Assembly (NCBI RefSeq): GCF_900291015.1
Contig: NZ_OLKL01000051.1
Span: forward strand, 224,469 to 288,468
Length of the DNA: 64,000 nt
Origin: Pseudomonas persica
GTDB taxonomy: Bacteria > Pseudomonadota > Gammaproteobacteria > Pseudomonadales > Pseudomonadaceae
Direction of reading: 5' to 3'
This document shows, in pieces, positions 1 to 8,684 of the stretch (the first letter of the stretch is position 1; each line of letters opens with the position of its first letter). The position numbers and the translations under genes were made by a program. The notes below the pieces were generated by a model. That model was not told the origin of the DNA and searched no databases. It saw only the letters and a program-made list of their open reading frames with translations.

Positions 1-571
1 GATCGGCGAGAAGGAAATCCGCTCGATGAAGAAGGGCGCGATCCTGATCAACGCCGCCCGTGGCACCGTGGTCGAGCTGGACCACCTGGCCGCCGCCATC
101 AAGGACCAGCACCTGATCGGCGCCGCCATCGACGTGTTCCCGGTCGAGCCGCGCTCCAACGACGAGCAGTTCGAAAGCCCGCTGCGAGGCCTGGACAACG
201 TGATCCTGACTCCGCACATCGGTGGTTCCACCGCCGAAGCCCAGGCCAACATCGGCCTGGAAGTTGCCGAGAAGCTGGTCAAGTACAGCGACAACGGTAC
301 CTCGGTGTCCTCGGTCAACTTCCCGGAAGTGGCCCTGCCGGCGCACCCAGGCAAGCACCGCCTGCTGCACATCCACGAAAACATCCCGGGCGTGCTCAGC
401 GAGATCAACAAGGTCTTCGCCGAGAACGGCATCAACATCTCCGGTCAGTTCCTGCAGACCAACGAGAAAGTCGGTTACGTGGTGATCGACGTTGACGCCG
501 AGTACTCCGACCTGGCGCAAGAGAAGCTGCAACAGGTCAAGGGCACCATCCGTTCCCGCGTGCTGTTCTAA
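1..571 (+). CDS. serA: D-3-phosphoglycerate dehydrogenase, C-terminal part
   Basis: Partial gene whose 5' end lies outside the window; the frame is open from base 2. The enzyme oxidises 3-phosphoglycerate to 3-phosphohydroxypyruvate, the first step of serine synthesis, in the cytoplasm. The visible part holds the end of the NAD-binding Rossmann domain (LINAARG, then IDVFPVEP and LTPHIGGST, the last carrying the catalytic His) and a C-terminal ACT domain beginning near HRLLHIHENIPGVLSEIN, the usual site of serine feedback inhibition. A strong terminator follows 20 bases after the stop, so this is the end of its transcript. Identification is firm; only the N-terminal region cannot be judged. 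Confidence 0.97.
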   Translation, partial: IGEKEIRSMKKGAILINAARGTVVELDHLAAAIKDQHLIGAAIDVFPVEPRSNDEQFESPLRGLDNVILTPHIGGSTAEAQANIGLEVAEKLVKYSDNGTSVSSVNFPEVALPAHPGKHRLLHIHENIPGVLSEINKVFAENGINISGQFLQTNEKVGYVVIDVDAEYSDLAQEKLQQVKGTIRSRVLF

Positions 572-592
572 GTTCGCTGCCGGCATGAAAAA

Positions 593-621
593 GGGAGGCC
601 CTGGTGGCCTCCCTTTTTTTT
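593..621 (+). terminator. Rho-independent terminator of serA
   Basis: An 8-bp perfect stem (gggaggcc / ggcctccc) with a five-base loop is followed by eight T residues, 20 bases after the serA stop codon. Confidence 0.93.
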
Positions 622-644
622 GCCTGTGATATTGGTGTCGCCGG

Positions 645-666
645 CTTCGCGGGCTTGCCCGCGAAG
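645..666. repeat. REP-type palindrome
   Basis: A perfect 10-bp inverted repeat with a two-base loop (cttcgcgggc-tt-gcccgcgaag), a short single-hairpin variant of the REP palindromes scattered through the window. It lies between the convergent ends of serA and the DUF4399 gene. Confidence 0.7.
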
Positions 667-676
667 AATCCAACAC

Positions 677-1153
677 CTATTTCACGTCAACCGTGATCTT
701 CTGAGAGACGACGCTCGGCTTGAACGGCACGTGATACTGGTCACCCAGCACCAACTGCAAAGTGTGCTTACCCGGGGTCAGGGTAATGCTGGTTTCGGTC
801 TGCGCCTTGCCGAAGTGCAGTACCTGTGGGCCCGCCGGCAGTGCGGTGCCGCTCTGTGGCATCAGGCTGGAGGGCAGCGCCATGTCGGCCATGGGTTCCT
901 TATCCACATCCACCAGCAGGTGGTGGTGCCCGGTGTGCGGGGTGCTGTCACCCGCAGGCTTGAGCGCCATGCCCTCGATGCCGAACTTGACGGTGAAGGT
1001 CTTGTCGACCGTGGCGCCATCGGCGGGGGAAACGATGAAGACCTTGGCCTCCTTTGGCGGTTCCTGGCTCTTCAGGACGTCTGCGGCACTGGCGAACACC
1101 GACGCCCCCATCAACAGACCGGCAACGGCAGCACGCGAAAATAGGCTGTTCAT
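677..1153 (-). CDS. Periplasmic DUF4399 protein
   Basis: A 158-residue protein with a clear signal peptide (basic start MNSLFSRAA, hydrophobic core, cleavage probably after ASA near residue 23). The mature part matches the DUF4399 pattern: VSPADGATV near the start, then the histidine-rich signature HTGHHHLLVD, then a beta-rich C terminus ending in the LQLVLGDQYHVPF type of strand. The His cluster could bind metal, but this is inference; no function is established. It is monocistronic, convergent with serA. The ATG is preceded by a good GGAG-type ribosome binding site. Confidence 0.85.
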   Translation of the reverse strand: MNSLFSRAAVAGLLMGASVFASAADVLKSQEPPKEAKVFIVSPADGATVDKTFTVKFGIEGMALKPAGDSTPHTGHHHLLVDVDKEPMADMALPSSLMPQSGTALPAGPQVLHFGKAQTETSITLTPGKHTLQLVLGDQYHVPFKPSVVSQKITVDVK

Positions 1154-1377
1154 TCACTTCTCCTGTGATTCACTTATTGACCGCCGCCAGTATTCCAGTG
1201 GCGGCGGTGGTTCACCTTAGTGGATATGTGCGCGCAGATGTTCACATCGTCAGGCAGAAATATTTCAATCAAGGTTAAACAATGCCGAGGCTTCAAGGTC
1301 ATAGGCTGCGCTCGACCACGGCGAGGAATAAAGCCGTGGCGAAGGTTATTCATCTGCCAAAGGAGAAAGGGGCTTTC

Positions 1378-1866
1378 ATGCGTTCGACCATAGGAGTATT
1401 GCTGGCGGTACTGATCACGCCATTGGCCCAGGCCGAGCTGATAGACGAAATCGCCGACCGGGGCGAACTGCGCATCGCCGTGCAGGCCGACAACTCACCG
1501 TACGCCTTCAAGGAAAATGACCACCTGACCGGTTTCGAGATCGAGTTCGGCCAGGACCTGGCCAGGGAGTTGGACCTGCGCGCCGAGTTCATCGAAGCCC
1601 CGGCGACAGAGGTACTGCCCGGTGTCGAGAGTGGCAAGTACGACATCGCACTGACCCCGTCGAGCGAATCGCCCAAAGGTGACGGCCCGCTCGATGTGAG
1701 CCTGCCATTTGGCGAGAAGCAGCTGGTGATCCCGTTCCAGAAGGACAACCCGGCTTTTGAAAGTGCAGTGAACAATGCGCTGCAGCGGTTGAAAGACAGT
1801 GGCCGGACTGCCGAACTTGAGCAGAAGTGGTTCAAGGGTGTGCAGGAGACTGCAGCCGGGCAGTAA
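1378..1866 (+). CDS. Shortened family-3 solute-binding protein
   Basis: A 162-residue protein starting at the ATG that follows AAAGGAGAAAGG; the in-frame upstream start gives no signal peptide, whereas this one gives MRSTIGVLLAVLITPLAQA. The mature N terminus is a standard SBP_bac_3 lobe-1 start (DRGELRIAV, DNSPYAF, TGFEIEFGQDLA, GKYDIALTPSSES). It then passes directly to the family's C-terminal lobe-1 elements (PFGEKQLVIPFQKDNPAF, VNNALQRLKDSGRTAELEQKWF). The central lobe 2, about 80-90 residues in normal 240-270 residue members, is absent while the frame stays open. No ABC transporter gene lies beside it. It may be a one-lobe ligand-binding or accessory protein, or an in-frame deletion remnant. 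Confidence 0.75.
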   Translation: MRSTIGVLLAVLITPLAQAELIDEIADRGELRIAVQADNSPYAFKENDHLTGFEIEFGQDLARELDLRAEFIEAPATEVLPGVESGKYDIALTPSSESPKGDGPLDVSLPFGEKQLVIPFQKDNPAFESAVNNALQRLKDSGRTAELEQKWFKGVQETAAGQ

Positions 1867-1881
1867 GATTTTTTGCTACCG

Positions 1882-1987
1882 GTACAGGCCTCTTCGCGGG
1901 TGAACCCGCTCCCACAGGGACATCACAAGCCTTGAGGCCTGTGGAGAACCTGTGGGAGCGGGTTCACCCGCGAAAGGGCCGGTGCAG
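1882..1987. repeat. Inverted REP pair
   Basis: Two REP units of the gggtgaaccc stem type face each other about 30 bases apart; the outer arms carry the aggcctcttcgcggg and cccgcgaaagggcc tails and the inner edges the cctgtgggagcggg motif. It lies between the convergent ends of the solute-binding protein and DUF523 genes. Confidence 0.9.
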
Positions 1988-1989
1988 GC

Positions 1990-2499
1990 TCAAGCTGAAA
2001 GCCCAGTCAGCGCCTGTTCCGCCTGCTCCAGCTCCAGCTCGCTGAACACCAGCACCCCCGCCCGCCGCAGCAAGGCCGTGGTCACCCCTTCGCCCGCCAC
2101 CTTCACACCACTGAACGTGCCGTCATAGGTCAACCGGTTGCCACACGAAGGGCTACCCGCCTTCAGCACCGCCACGCGAATGCCATGCCGGCGCACCAGC
2201 TCCAGCGCCCGCTGCGCCCCGGCCAAGAACTCTGCGGTAACATCCTCGCCCGTCACCGTCAGCACCTGCGCGCCACCGTCGAGCACCTCACCACCCTGCC
2301 CGCCCGGTATCTCTGCAGGCGGCCGTGGGGTCGGCAAGCCACCCGCCACTTCCGGGCACAATGGCACCACGCGCCCTTCGGCCTGCCAGCGCTGCAACAG
2401 GTCGGGGTGGCCACTGGCGCGGCCGTCATAGCGCACCGGCTGCCCCAACAGGCAGGCACTGACCAGCACCTTGGGCCAGTCAGAACGGGTCATTGCCAC
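1990..2499 (-). CDS. DUF523 family protein
   Basis: A 169-residue cytoplasmic protein of the DUF523 (YbbK-like) family. It shows the family's N-terminal motif VSACLLGQPVRYDG, the CPEVAGGL motif near residue 48 and the KAGSPSCG motif near residue 112, so three conserved cysteines are present that could bind a metal or cluster. Function is unknown. Its start overlaps the end of the upstream 2OG-Fe(II) oxygenase gene by 20 bases on the same strand, so the two are very probably co-transcribed and translationally coupled. Confidence 0.85.
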   Translation of the reverse strand: MAMTRSDWPKVLVSACLLGQPVRYDGRASGHPDLLQRWQAEGRVVPLCPEVAGGLPTPRPPAEIPGGQGGEVLDGGAQVLTVTGEDVTAEFLAGAQRALELVRRHGIRVAVLKAGSPSCGNRLTYDGTFSGVKVAGEGVTTALLRRAGVLVFSELELEQAEQALTGLSA

Positions 2500-3103
2500 G
2501 GCGCCGGAACCACCCGGTCAGCGAAAGCCGCTCACGCCCGGCCGGCAGCACCTCATGGGGCACCTCGCCCGACAGGAACACCACCAGGCAACCCGCTACA
2601 GGCTGCACATCGTGCTCGACACCGCCGGCCAGGAACATGCGCAACTGGCCACCGTCCTGCGGCTGCCAGCCTTCATTCAGGTACAGTACCGCCGACACCA
2701 TGCGCCGGTCATCGTCGCGGAAGCGGTCCAGGTGCCGGCGATAGAACGCCCCCGGTGGGTACAGGGCAAAATGGCACTCGAAGTCCTCCAGGCCCAGGAA
2801 CAGGCCCTGGTTGATGGCCTGGCGCAACTGGTCCATGGCGGCCAGGTACTGGTCGCAGGCCTCGGCCTGCCCGGGGTCGATCCACTGGATCTGGTCGCCG
2901 CGGATGGCCTCACGCACCTCCTGGGCAGCACCGCGCCCAACCCCCGCGGGGTTGAGTTGGCCTTCGGCATCACGGCGCCGGCACTCGGCCGCCAGCGCGC
3001 GCACCAGGTCGGCAGGCAGAAACAGCGCCTGCTGGGACCAGCCATGGGTGGCCAGATCGTCGACGACGGCCGCAAGCATCGGGTGTTCAGGGGAGATGTG
3101 CAT
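2480..3103 (-). CDS. 2OG-Fe(II) oxygenase family protein
   Basis: The chosen ATG (MHISPEHPM) gives 207 residues; in-frame ATGs at 3118 and 3199 would add an unconserved N terminus, so the start is uncertain. The double-stranded beta-helix iron site is visible: HLDRFRDD (His-X-Asp) near residue 118, the distal His in the VPHEVLPAGRERLSLTGW segment, and the Arg there that would hold 2-oxoglutarate. Similar to prolyl-4-hydroxylase-like proteins of the PiuC/SM-20 kind; the substrate is unknown. It overlaps the DUF523 gene downstream. Confidence 0.8.
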   Translation of the reverse strand: MHISPEHPMLAAVVDDLATHGWSQQALFLPADLVRALAAECRRRDAEGQLNPAGVGRGAAQEVREAIRGDQIQWIDPGQAEACDQYLAAMDQLRQAINQGLFLGLEDFECHFALYPPGAFYRRHLDRFRDDDRRMVSAVLYLNEGWQPQDGGQLRMFLAGGVEHDVQPVAGCLVVFLSGEVPHEVLPAGRERLSLTGWFRRRGNDPF

Positions 3104-3225
3104 GGCGCGCATCATATCCATTAGCCATGCCGGCGCACAGCGCCACTTGGCCGAGAAGCACGCGGATATCTCGACAAACCGGCGCCGGGCCACGGACAAT
3201 AGCCACCTGCCGACAGGAGTCCTGA

Positions 3226-3978
3226 ATGCGCCGTCTGTTTTCCCTGATTCTGCTGATGATCTGCACCGTGCCTGTCTGGGCAGACAACCTGGATCAACTG
3301 TACAAGGCCGCCGGCTGGCCCGACCAGCGCGCCCATTTCAACGATGCCCTGACCGCCGCCCAGGAACGCTACCGCAACAGTTTGCCACCCGCCGTGTACC
3401 AGGCGCTGGTCAACAACAGCAACCAGCGTTTCCAGGCCCAGGCGGTGGACCGTCGCGCCCAGGCACAGCTGCGCGCAACCTTGGCCAACCCGGCGCCGGC
3501 GCTGGCCTTCTTCCGCTCGCCGCTGGGGCGCAAGGTGGTAGCCGCCGAGCTCAAGGCCACACGCAAGGATGAACTGGCCAGGAATGCCAAGGGCCTGCCG
3601 AAAATCCAGGCCAGCGACGACCGTCTGCTGATCATCGGCCACCTGGCCCAGGCCCTGCCGGCGCGCGAAGCCGGCGCCGAAGTCAGCCTGGCCATCGCTG
3701 GCGTGGCGGCCGACAGCCTCAGCTCAATGATCCCCGGCCTGTTCGGCGGCGGCCAGGCTCAGGGCCTGCTCGACGGCCAGCGCCAGCGCCTGATGAGCCA
3801 GATCGGCGAAGACCTCAACAACACCTTGCTGTACGTCTATCGCGACCTGTCCGACGCCGAACTGGAAGAGTTCGCCACCTTTGCCGAATCAGCCGACGGC
3901 AAGGCGTACTACCAGGCTGCCCTGGCCGCCGTTCGCGCAGGCCTGGCGGTTGGCCAGAGCAGCAGCGACCTGAAGTGA
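3226..3978 (+). CDS. Secreted DUF2059 protein
   Basis: A 250-residue protein with a signal peptide (MRRLFSLILLMICTVPVWA, cleavage about residue 20). The C-terminal half carries the DUF2059 helical pattern YRDLSDAELEEFATFAESA followed by GKAYYQAAL. A related half-unit earlier (NSLPPAVYQALVN through AFFRSPLGRKVVAAEL) suggests an internal duplication of the same fold. Function is unknown. It ends exactly back to back with the hydrolase on the opposite strand: the two stop codons form the palindrome TGATCA with no base between them. Confidence 0.8.
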   Translation: MRRLFSLILLMICTVPVWADNLDQLYKAAGWPDQRAHFNDALTAAQERYRNSLPPAVYQALVNNSNQRFQAQAVDRRAQAQLRATLANPAPALAFFRSPLGRKVVAAELKATRKDELARNAKGLPKIQASDDRLLIIGHLAQALPAREAGAEVSLAIAGVAADSLSSMIPGLFGGGQAQGLLDGQRQRLMSQIGEDLNNTLLYVYRDLSDAELEEFATFAESADGKAYYQAALAAVRAGLAVGQSSSDLK

Positions 3979-4914
3979 TCAGCCCAGGCGCTGGTCGATG
4001 AAGTCGAAGTAACGCTGGCGAATGCCCGGCAGCTCGTTGGCCAGGTGATGACGAGCTTCGGGCAGCATCAATATCTGTGGCTCGGCAAACTTGGCCTTGA
4101 GCACTTCGAGGTTGTGCGGCCAGTCCACCGTGCCATCGGCCTCCCCCTGTACAATCAGTGGCCGCCGCGAACTGCGCGGCGCGGCCTCGATGCGCTTGAC
4201 CCAGGCAATCAAGGCGCCCACCCAGGCGGTTGGCAGGCGACGCGGTTGCAGCGGGTCTGCCTCAAGAAACGGCAGGAAGCCAGGGTCGTTGGTGTTCTCG
4301 CTGAAGCGCCGTTCAATGCCGTTGACGAAGTGACGCAGTACGCGATAACTAAACTTCGACCACCGCCAGGCACAGGGCCGCACCAACGGCGCCAACAGAA
4401 TGACCTGACCATCGATGGGGCTGCGAGTGCCTTGGTGCAGCAAGTGATCCACGGCAATGGCCCCCCCCGTACTCTGCCCGCACAGGTGCCAGGGGTGCGG
4501 CAATTGCAGCGTGCGCGCCTGCACGAACAGCGCCTCCAGGACCTGCTGGTACACCGCGAAATCGCTGATGCTGGCCCGCTCGCCGCTGGATAGGCCGTGG
4601 CCGGGCAGATCGCAGCTGATCACGGCGAACCCCTGCTTCAGCGCCCAATCGATCACGTGACGGTACAGGCCCATGTGGTCGTAATAGCCGTGCAGCAGGA
4701 ACAGCGTCGCGCTCGGCTGCTCAGGTAGCCAGACCTGCCCGACCAGCTCGAACCCTGCGGCCTGGAAGCCGCCCAGCCAGCTGTGGGCCGACAGGCTCAG
4801 GCCATAGAAGCGCTGATAGTCCTGCGCCTGCGCCGACAAAGGCTGGCGAGCAGTCAACGGCGCCAGGCTGGTGCGCAGGAGGTCAGGGTGAAAGGCAGCG
4901 GGCATCGGGTACAT
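3979..4914 (-). CDS. Alpha/beta hydrolase, lysophospholipase type
   Basis: A 311-residue serine hydrolase of the Hydrolase_4 (monoacylglycerol lipase / lysophospholipase) group. It shows the oxyanion-hole region LFLLHGYYDHMG, the CDLPGHGLSSG motif, the nucleophile elbow LCGQSTGGA (Ser), the acid in QGEADGTVDW and the catalytic His in ARHHLANE. No signal peptide, so probably cytoplasmic or membrane-associated. The likely reaction is deacylation of lysophospholipids or monoacylglycerols; the exact substrate cannot be read from sequence. Convergent with the DUF2059 gene. Confidence 0.85.
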   Translation of the reverse strand: MYPMPAAFHPDLLRTSLAPLTARQPLSAQAQDYQRFYGLSLSAHSWLGGFQAAGFELVGQVWLPEQPSATLFLLHGYYDHMGLYRHVIDWALKQGFAVISCDLPGHGLSSGERASISDFAVYQQVLEALFVQARTLQLPHPWHLCGQSTGGAIAVDHLLHQGTRSPIDGQVILLAPLVRPCAWRWSKFSYRVLRHFVNGIERRFSENTNDPGFLPFLEADPLQPRRLPTAWVGALIAWVKRIEAAPRSSRRPLIVQGEADGTVDWPHNLEVLKAKFAEPQILMLPEARHHLANELPGIRQRYFDFIDQRLG

Positions 4915-5047
4915 CCAAGCGAAGCAAGTATTGATCTGGGATATTCAGCTCTGGCTGGCGTCGTGGCAAGCTTGGGCTATGTGTCACCTGTACCGGCCCT
5001 ATCGCCGGCAAGCCAGTGAACCCACCACAAGACACCCACAGACATCC

Positions 5048-5617
5048 ATGCAGACCCGCCTTGCCAAACCAGTCCTGATCGCCCTCGCCCTGCTGCTCTG
5101 CACCACTTTGCTCTGGCAGGCCTATACCACCTTCCAGGCCCGCTACCTGCGCCCGTTCGACAACCAGACCACTCTGTTCGATGGCAGCCAACTGCAACTG
5201 CCCCCCGAACTGGCCGGCCCAGGCCCGATCCGCGTGGTGCACTTCTGGGACCCGACCTGCCCCTGCAATGTCGGCAACCAGCAGCACCTGGGTGACCTGG
5301 TCAGCCAGTTCGCCAGCCAGGGCGTGACCTTCCACGTGCTGCAAAGGCCCGGCAGCCACGGCCAGCTGCCCGCCAACCTCACCGCCCTCAAGCCACTCGC
5401 CAGCCTGCCCGGCAGCGAACACCTGCCCGCCTCCCCGGCTGTGGCCATCTGGGACCGGCAAGGCCACCTGGCCTATTTCGGCCCCTACAGCGAAGGCGCG
5501 GTGTGCAACGCCAGCAACAGCTTCATCGAGCCGATCCTCAAGGCGCTACTCGACGGCCGCCAGGTGAGTGCCTCCAATACCCTGGCGGTGGGCTGCTACT
5601 GCCCCTGGGCCGGCTGA
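5048..5617 (+). CDS. Membrane-anchored thioredoxin-fold protein (DUF6436-like)
   Basis: The ATG at MQTRLAKP gives 189 residues with one N-terminal transmembrane helix (VLIALALLLCTTLLW) and a periplasmic domain; a longer upstream reading runs through a degenerate REP and is rejected. The motif VVHFWDPTCPCNVGN resembles the start of a thioredoxin fold, with CPC in place of CXXC. A second Cys-rich end (VGCYCPWAG) closes the protein. Possibly a periplasmic thiol-disulfide or metal-handling protein; the reaction is not known. Its 3' end overlaps the convergent acetyltransferase gene by 22 bases. Confidence 0.7.
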   Translation: MQTRLAKPVLIALALLLCTTLLWQAYTTFQARYLRPFDNQTTLFDGSQLQLPPELAGPGPIRVVHFWDPTCPCNVGNQQHLGDLVSQFASQGVTFHVLQRPGSHGQLPANLTALKPLASLPGSEHLPASPAVAIWDRQGHLAYFGPYSEGAVCNASNSFIEPILKALLDGRQVSASNTLAVGCYCPWAG

Positions 5618-6162
5618 CGCACCCGCGCCGGGTTGCCCACCACCACTGCGCCCGCCGGCACGTCACGGGTGACCACACTACCGGCACCCACCACGGCGTT
5701 GTCGCCAATGGTCACCCCCGGCAGGATGATCGCCGCGCCACCGATCCACACGTTGTTGCCGATGGTCACCGGCCGCCCGCTCTCCAGCCCGCTGCGGCGC
5801 ACCTCGGGGTCGAGCGGGTGGTCGGCGGTGTAGATCTGCACGTTCGGGCCGATCTGGCAGTCGTCGCCGATACGCACCTCTACCACGTCCAGAATCACGC
5901 AGTTGAAGTTCATGAAGGTATTGCGGCCGATGCTGATGTTGTAGCCATAGTCGCAATAGAATGGCGGGCGGATCACCGCGCCTTCGCCGACCTGGCCAAA
6001 GTGCTCTACCAGTAGCCGATGACGGGCGTCGTTGAGCAATTCGACACTGCTGTTGTAGCGGTGCATCCAGTGTTTGTTGGCGATCTGCTCGGCCTGCAGC
6101 TCGGGGCAGCCAGCATGGTAGAGCTGGCCTGTAAGCATTTTCTGTTTTTCGCTGAGCGACAT
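5596..6162 (-). CDS. maa: Sugar O-acetyltransferase (maltose/galactoside type)
   Basis: A 188-residue acyltransferase of the left-handed beta-helix family. The N-terminal helix domain (MSLSEKQKMLTGQLYHAG) is the Mac domain; hexapeptide repeats follow from about residue 70 to 180 (IGDDCQIGPNVQIY, VTIGNNVWIGGAAIIL, VTIGDNAVVGAGSVV). The active-site His lies in YTADHPLDP. It would transfer acetyl from acetyl-CoA to a sugar hydroxyl in the cytoplasm. Whether maltose is the real substrate is unknown. A GGAG site precedes the ATG. Confidence 0.9.
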   Translation of the reverse strand: MSLSEKQKMLTGQLYHAGCPELQAEQIANKHWMHRYNSSVELLNDARHRLLVEHFGQVGEGAVIRPPFYCDYGYNISIGRNTFMNFNCVILDVVEVRIGDDCQIGPNVQIYTADHPLDPEVRRSGLESGRPVTIGNNVWIGGAAIILPGVTIGDNAVVGAGSVVTRDVPAGAVVVGNPARVRQPAQGQ

Positions 6163-6248
6163 GGAAACTCCTTCCTGGGACTATGCTCTGTTCGCGAATC
6201 CGCCGATCATCGGACCACATTTTTCGCTTGAGCGCACAAGGAGCCTGC

Positions 6249-8612
6249 ATGAAACGCAGCCTGACCCTGTTGGCCGTGGTGGTTGCCGTGGCCGCCGGCG
6301 CCGGATACTGGTATGTGCAGGGCAAGCTGCCGCAACGCGAGGGCGAGGTGGCCATCGCCGGCCTGCTGGCGCCGGTCAGTGTGCGCTACGACCCCCGCGG
6401 CGTGCCGCATCTGCAGGCGCAGAGCGAGCCGGACCTGTACCGTGCTCTGGGCTATGTGCATGCCCAGGACCGGCTGTTCCAGATGGAGATCCTGCGCCGC
6501 CTGGCCAGGGGCGAGCTGGCCGAAGTGCTGGGCGACAAGCTGCTGCCCACCGATACCCTGTTCCGCAGCCTGCGCATCCGCGAACAGGCGGCACGGATGG
6601 CCGAACGTCAAGACCCGCAGTCACCCGCCTGGCAAGCCCTGCAGGCCTACCTCGACGGCGTGAACAACTGGCAGGCCAGCCACCCCAAGCCCATGGAGTT
6701 CGACCTGCTCGGCATCACCCCACGCCCGTTCAGCGCCGAAGACACCCTGAGCATCGCCGGCTACCTGGCCTACAGCTTTGCCGCCGCGTTTCGCACCGAA
6801 CCCGCGCTGACCTACATCCGCGACCAGTTGGGCGCCGAGTACCTGACCATCTTCGATCTGGCCTGGCAGCCCAAGGGCGCCCTGGGCACACCGCTGGCCG
6901 CTGCCGACTGGCAAAGCCTGGAATCCCTCGCCCGCCTCAGCCATGAAGCACTGGGCGATGCGGGCATCCCGCAATTCGAGGGCAGCAACGCCTGGGCCGT
7001 GGCCGGCAGCCACACCCGCAGTGGCAGGCCGCTGCTGGCTGGCGACCCGCATATTGGCTTCGCGGTGCCAGCGGTGTGGTACGAGGCCGAGCTGACAGCA
7101 CCGGGCTTCAACTTGTATGGCTACTTCCAGGCGCTCAACCCCTTCGCCTTGCTCGGCCATAACCGCGACTTCGGCTGGAGCCTGACCATGTTCCAGAACG
7201 ACGACGTCGATCTGATCGCCGAGCGCACCAACCCGGCCGACGCCAACCAGGTGATGGTTGACGGCAAATGGCAGGCGCTGGAACAGACCGAGCAGCAGAT
7301 CGCCGTCAAAGGCGAAGCGCCGGTCACCCTCAACCTGCGCCGCTCGCCCCACGGCCCGATCGTCAACGACGTGCTGGGCGCCACCGCCGGGCCCACGCCA
7401 ATAGCCATGTGGTGGGCGTTCCTGGAAACCGAAAACCCGATCCTCGACGGCTTCTACCAGCTCAACCGCGCCGATACCCTGGGCAAGATGGGCGAGGCCG
7501 CAGCCAAGGTGCATGCGCCGGGGCTGAACCTGGTCTGGGCCAATGCCCGTGGCGATATCGGCTGGTGGGCCGCGGCACACTTGCCGATCCGCCCCGACGG
7601 CGTCGACCCGGCGTTCATCCTCGACGGTGCCAGTGCGCAGGCCGACAAGCTCGGTTTCTACCCCTTCAGCGTCAACCCGCAACAGGAGAACCCGGCGCGC
7701 GGCTATATCGTCTCGGCCAACTACCAGCCGCCAGCAGTGGTGCCGGTCCCAGGCTACTACAACCTGCCCGACCGCGGCCGCCAACTCGACCGCCATCTGG
7801 CCAACCCCGAGGTAAAGTGGGACACCCAGAACAGCCAGGCACTGCAGCTCGACACTGCCAGCGATTACGGCCCGCGCACCCTCGCCCCGCTGCTGGCAAC
7901 CCTGCGCGCGGTGGCCAACGGTGACGAAGAGAAGGAACTGGTCGAGCAGCTGGCGGCCTGGCGCGGCGACTACCCGCTCGACTCGACCAGTGCCACGCTA
8001 TTCAACCAGTTCCTCTACGAACTGGCGTACGCCGCTTTGCATGACGAACTGGGAGACACCTGGTTCCCGGTGCTGATCAGCACCCGAGCCATTGACGCTG
8101 CCTTGCCGCGCCTGGCTGCAGATGCGGATTCGCCCTGGTGGAATACCCGTGGTGGCAATCAGCGCACAGACCGTACTGTCATCGTGCGCATCGCATGGCA
8201 GAAAAGCCTGAAGCACCTGCGCGACACCTTGGGCAGCGACCCGGCCAGCTGGCAATGGGGCAAGGCCCATACCCTCACCCACAGCCACCCGCTGGGGGTG
8301 AAAAAGCCGCTGAACCTGCTGTTCAATGTCGGGCCGTTTGCTGCACCGGGCACCCATGAAGTGCCGAACAACCTCTCGGCGAAGATTGGCCCGGCACCGT
8401 GGCCGGTCACTTACGGGCCGTCAACGCGGCGGCTGATCGACTTTGCCGATGCCGGGCAGGCACTGACCAACAACCCGGTCGGGCAGAGCGGCGTACCGTT
8501 TGACCGGCATTACTCGGACCAGGCCAAGGGGTACATCGAAGGGCAGTACCAGAAAGCGCAGTTGGGGATGATCCCCGCACAAAGCACCCTCAGGCTTGTG
8601 CCTGACACATGA
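6249..8612 (+). CDS. Penicillin acylase family protein
   Basis: The ATG after AAGGAG (MKRSLTLLAVVVAV) gives 787 residues with an N-terminal signal or anchor; an earlier ATG at 6183 lacks a site and hides the signal. It is an Ntn-hydrolase precursor: alpha chain with YDPRGVPHLQA and GYVHAQDRLFQMEILRRLARG, a linker, then the beta chain beginning at the nucleophile Ser in EGSNAWAVAG near residue 250, with GDPHIGF just after. Autocatalytic cleavage before that Ser is expected from the family. Members hydrolyse amides such as penicillins or acyl-homoserine lactones in the periplasm; the substrate here is undetermined. Monocistronic. Confidence 0.9.
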   Translation: MKRSLTLLAVVVAVAAGAGYWYVQGKLPQREGEVAIAGLLAPVSVRYDPRGVPHLQAQSEPDLYRALGYVHAQDRLFQMEILRRLARGELAEVLGDKLLPTDTLFRSLRIREQAARMAERQDPQSPAWQALQAYLDGVNNWQASHPKPMEFDLLGITPRPFSAEDTLSIAGYLAYSFAAAFRTEPALTYIRDQLGAEYLTIFDLAWQPKGALGTPLAAADWQSLESLARLSHEALGDAGIPQFEGSNAWAVAGSHTRSGRPLLAGDPHIGFAVPAVWYEAELTAPGFNLYGYFQALNPFALLGHNRDFGWSLTMFQNDDVDLIAERTNPADANQVMVDGKWQALEQTEQQIAVKGEAPVTLNLRRSPHGPIVNDVLGATAGPTPIAMWWAFLETENPILDGFYQLNRADTLGKMGEAAAKVHAPGLNLVWANARGDIGWWAAAHLPIRPDGVDPAFILDGASAQADKLGFYPFSVNPQQENPARGYIVSANYQPPAVVPVPGYYNLPDRGRQLDRHLANPEVKWDTQNSQALQLDTASDYGPRTLAPLLATLRAVANGDEEKELVEQLAAWRGDYPLDSTSATLFNQFLYELAYAALHDELGDTWFPVLISTRAIDAALPRLAADADSPWWNTRGGNQRTDRTVIVRIAWQKSLKHLRDTLGSDPASWQWGKAHTLTHSHPLGVKKPLNLLFNVGPFAAPGTHEVPNNLSAKIGPAPWPVTYGPSTRRLIDFADAGQALTNNPVGQSGVPFDRHYSDQAKGYIEGQYQKAQLGMIPAQSTLRLVPDT

Positions 8613-8684
8613 ACAAACACTGCCGTTACGTAAACTCGGCCCACTCTCGATACCCTGACGCCCCTCCAGGCCGAGATCCGATCC

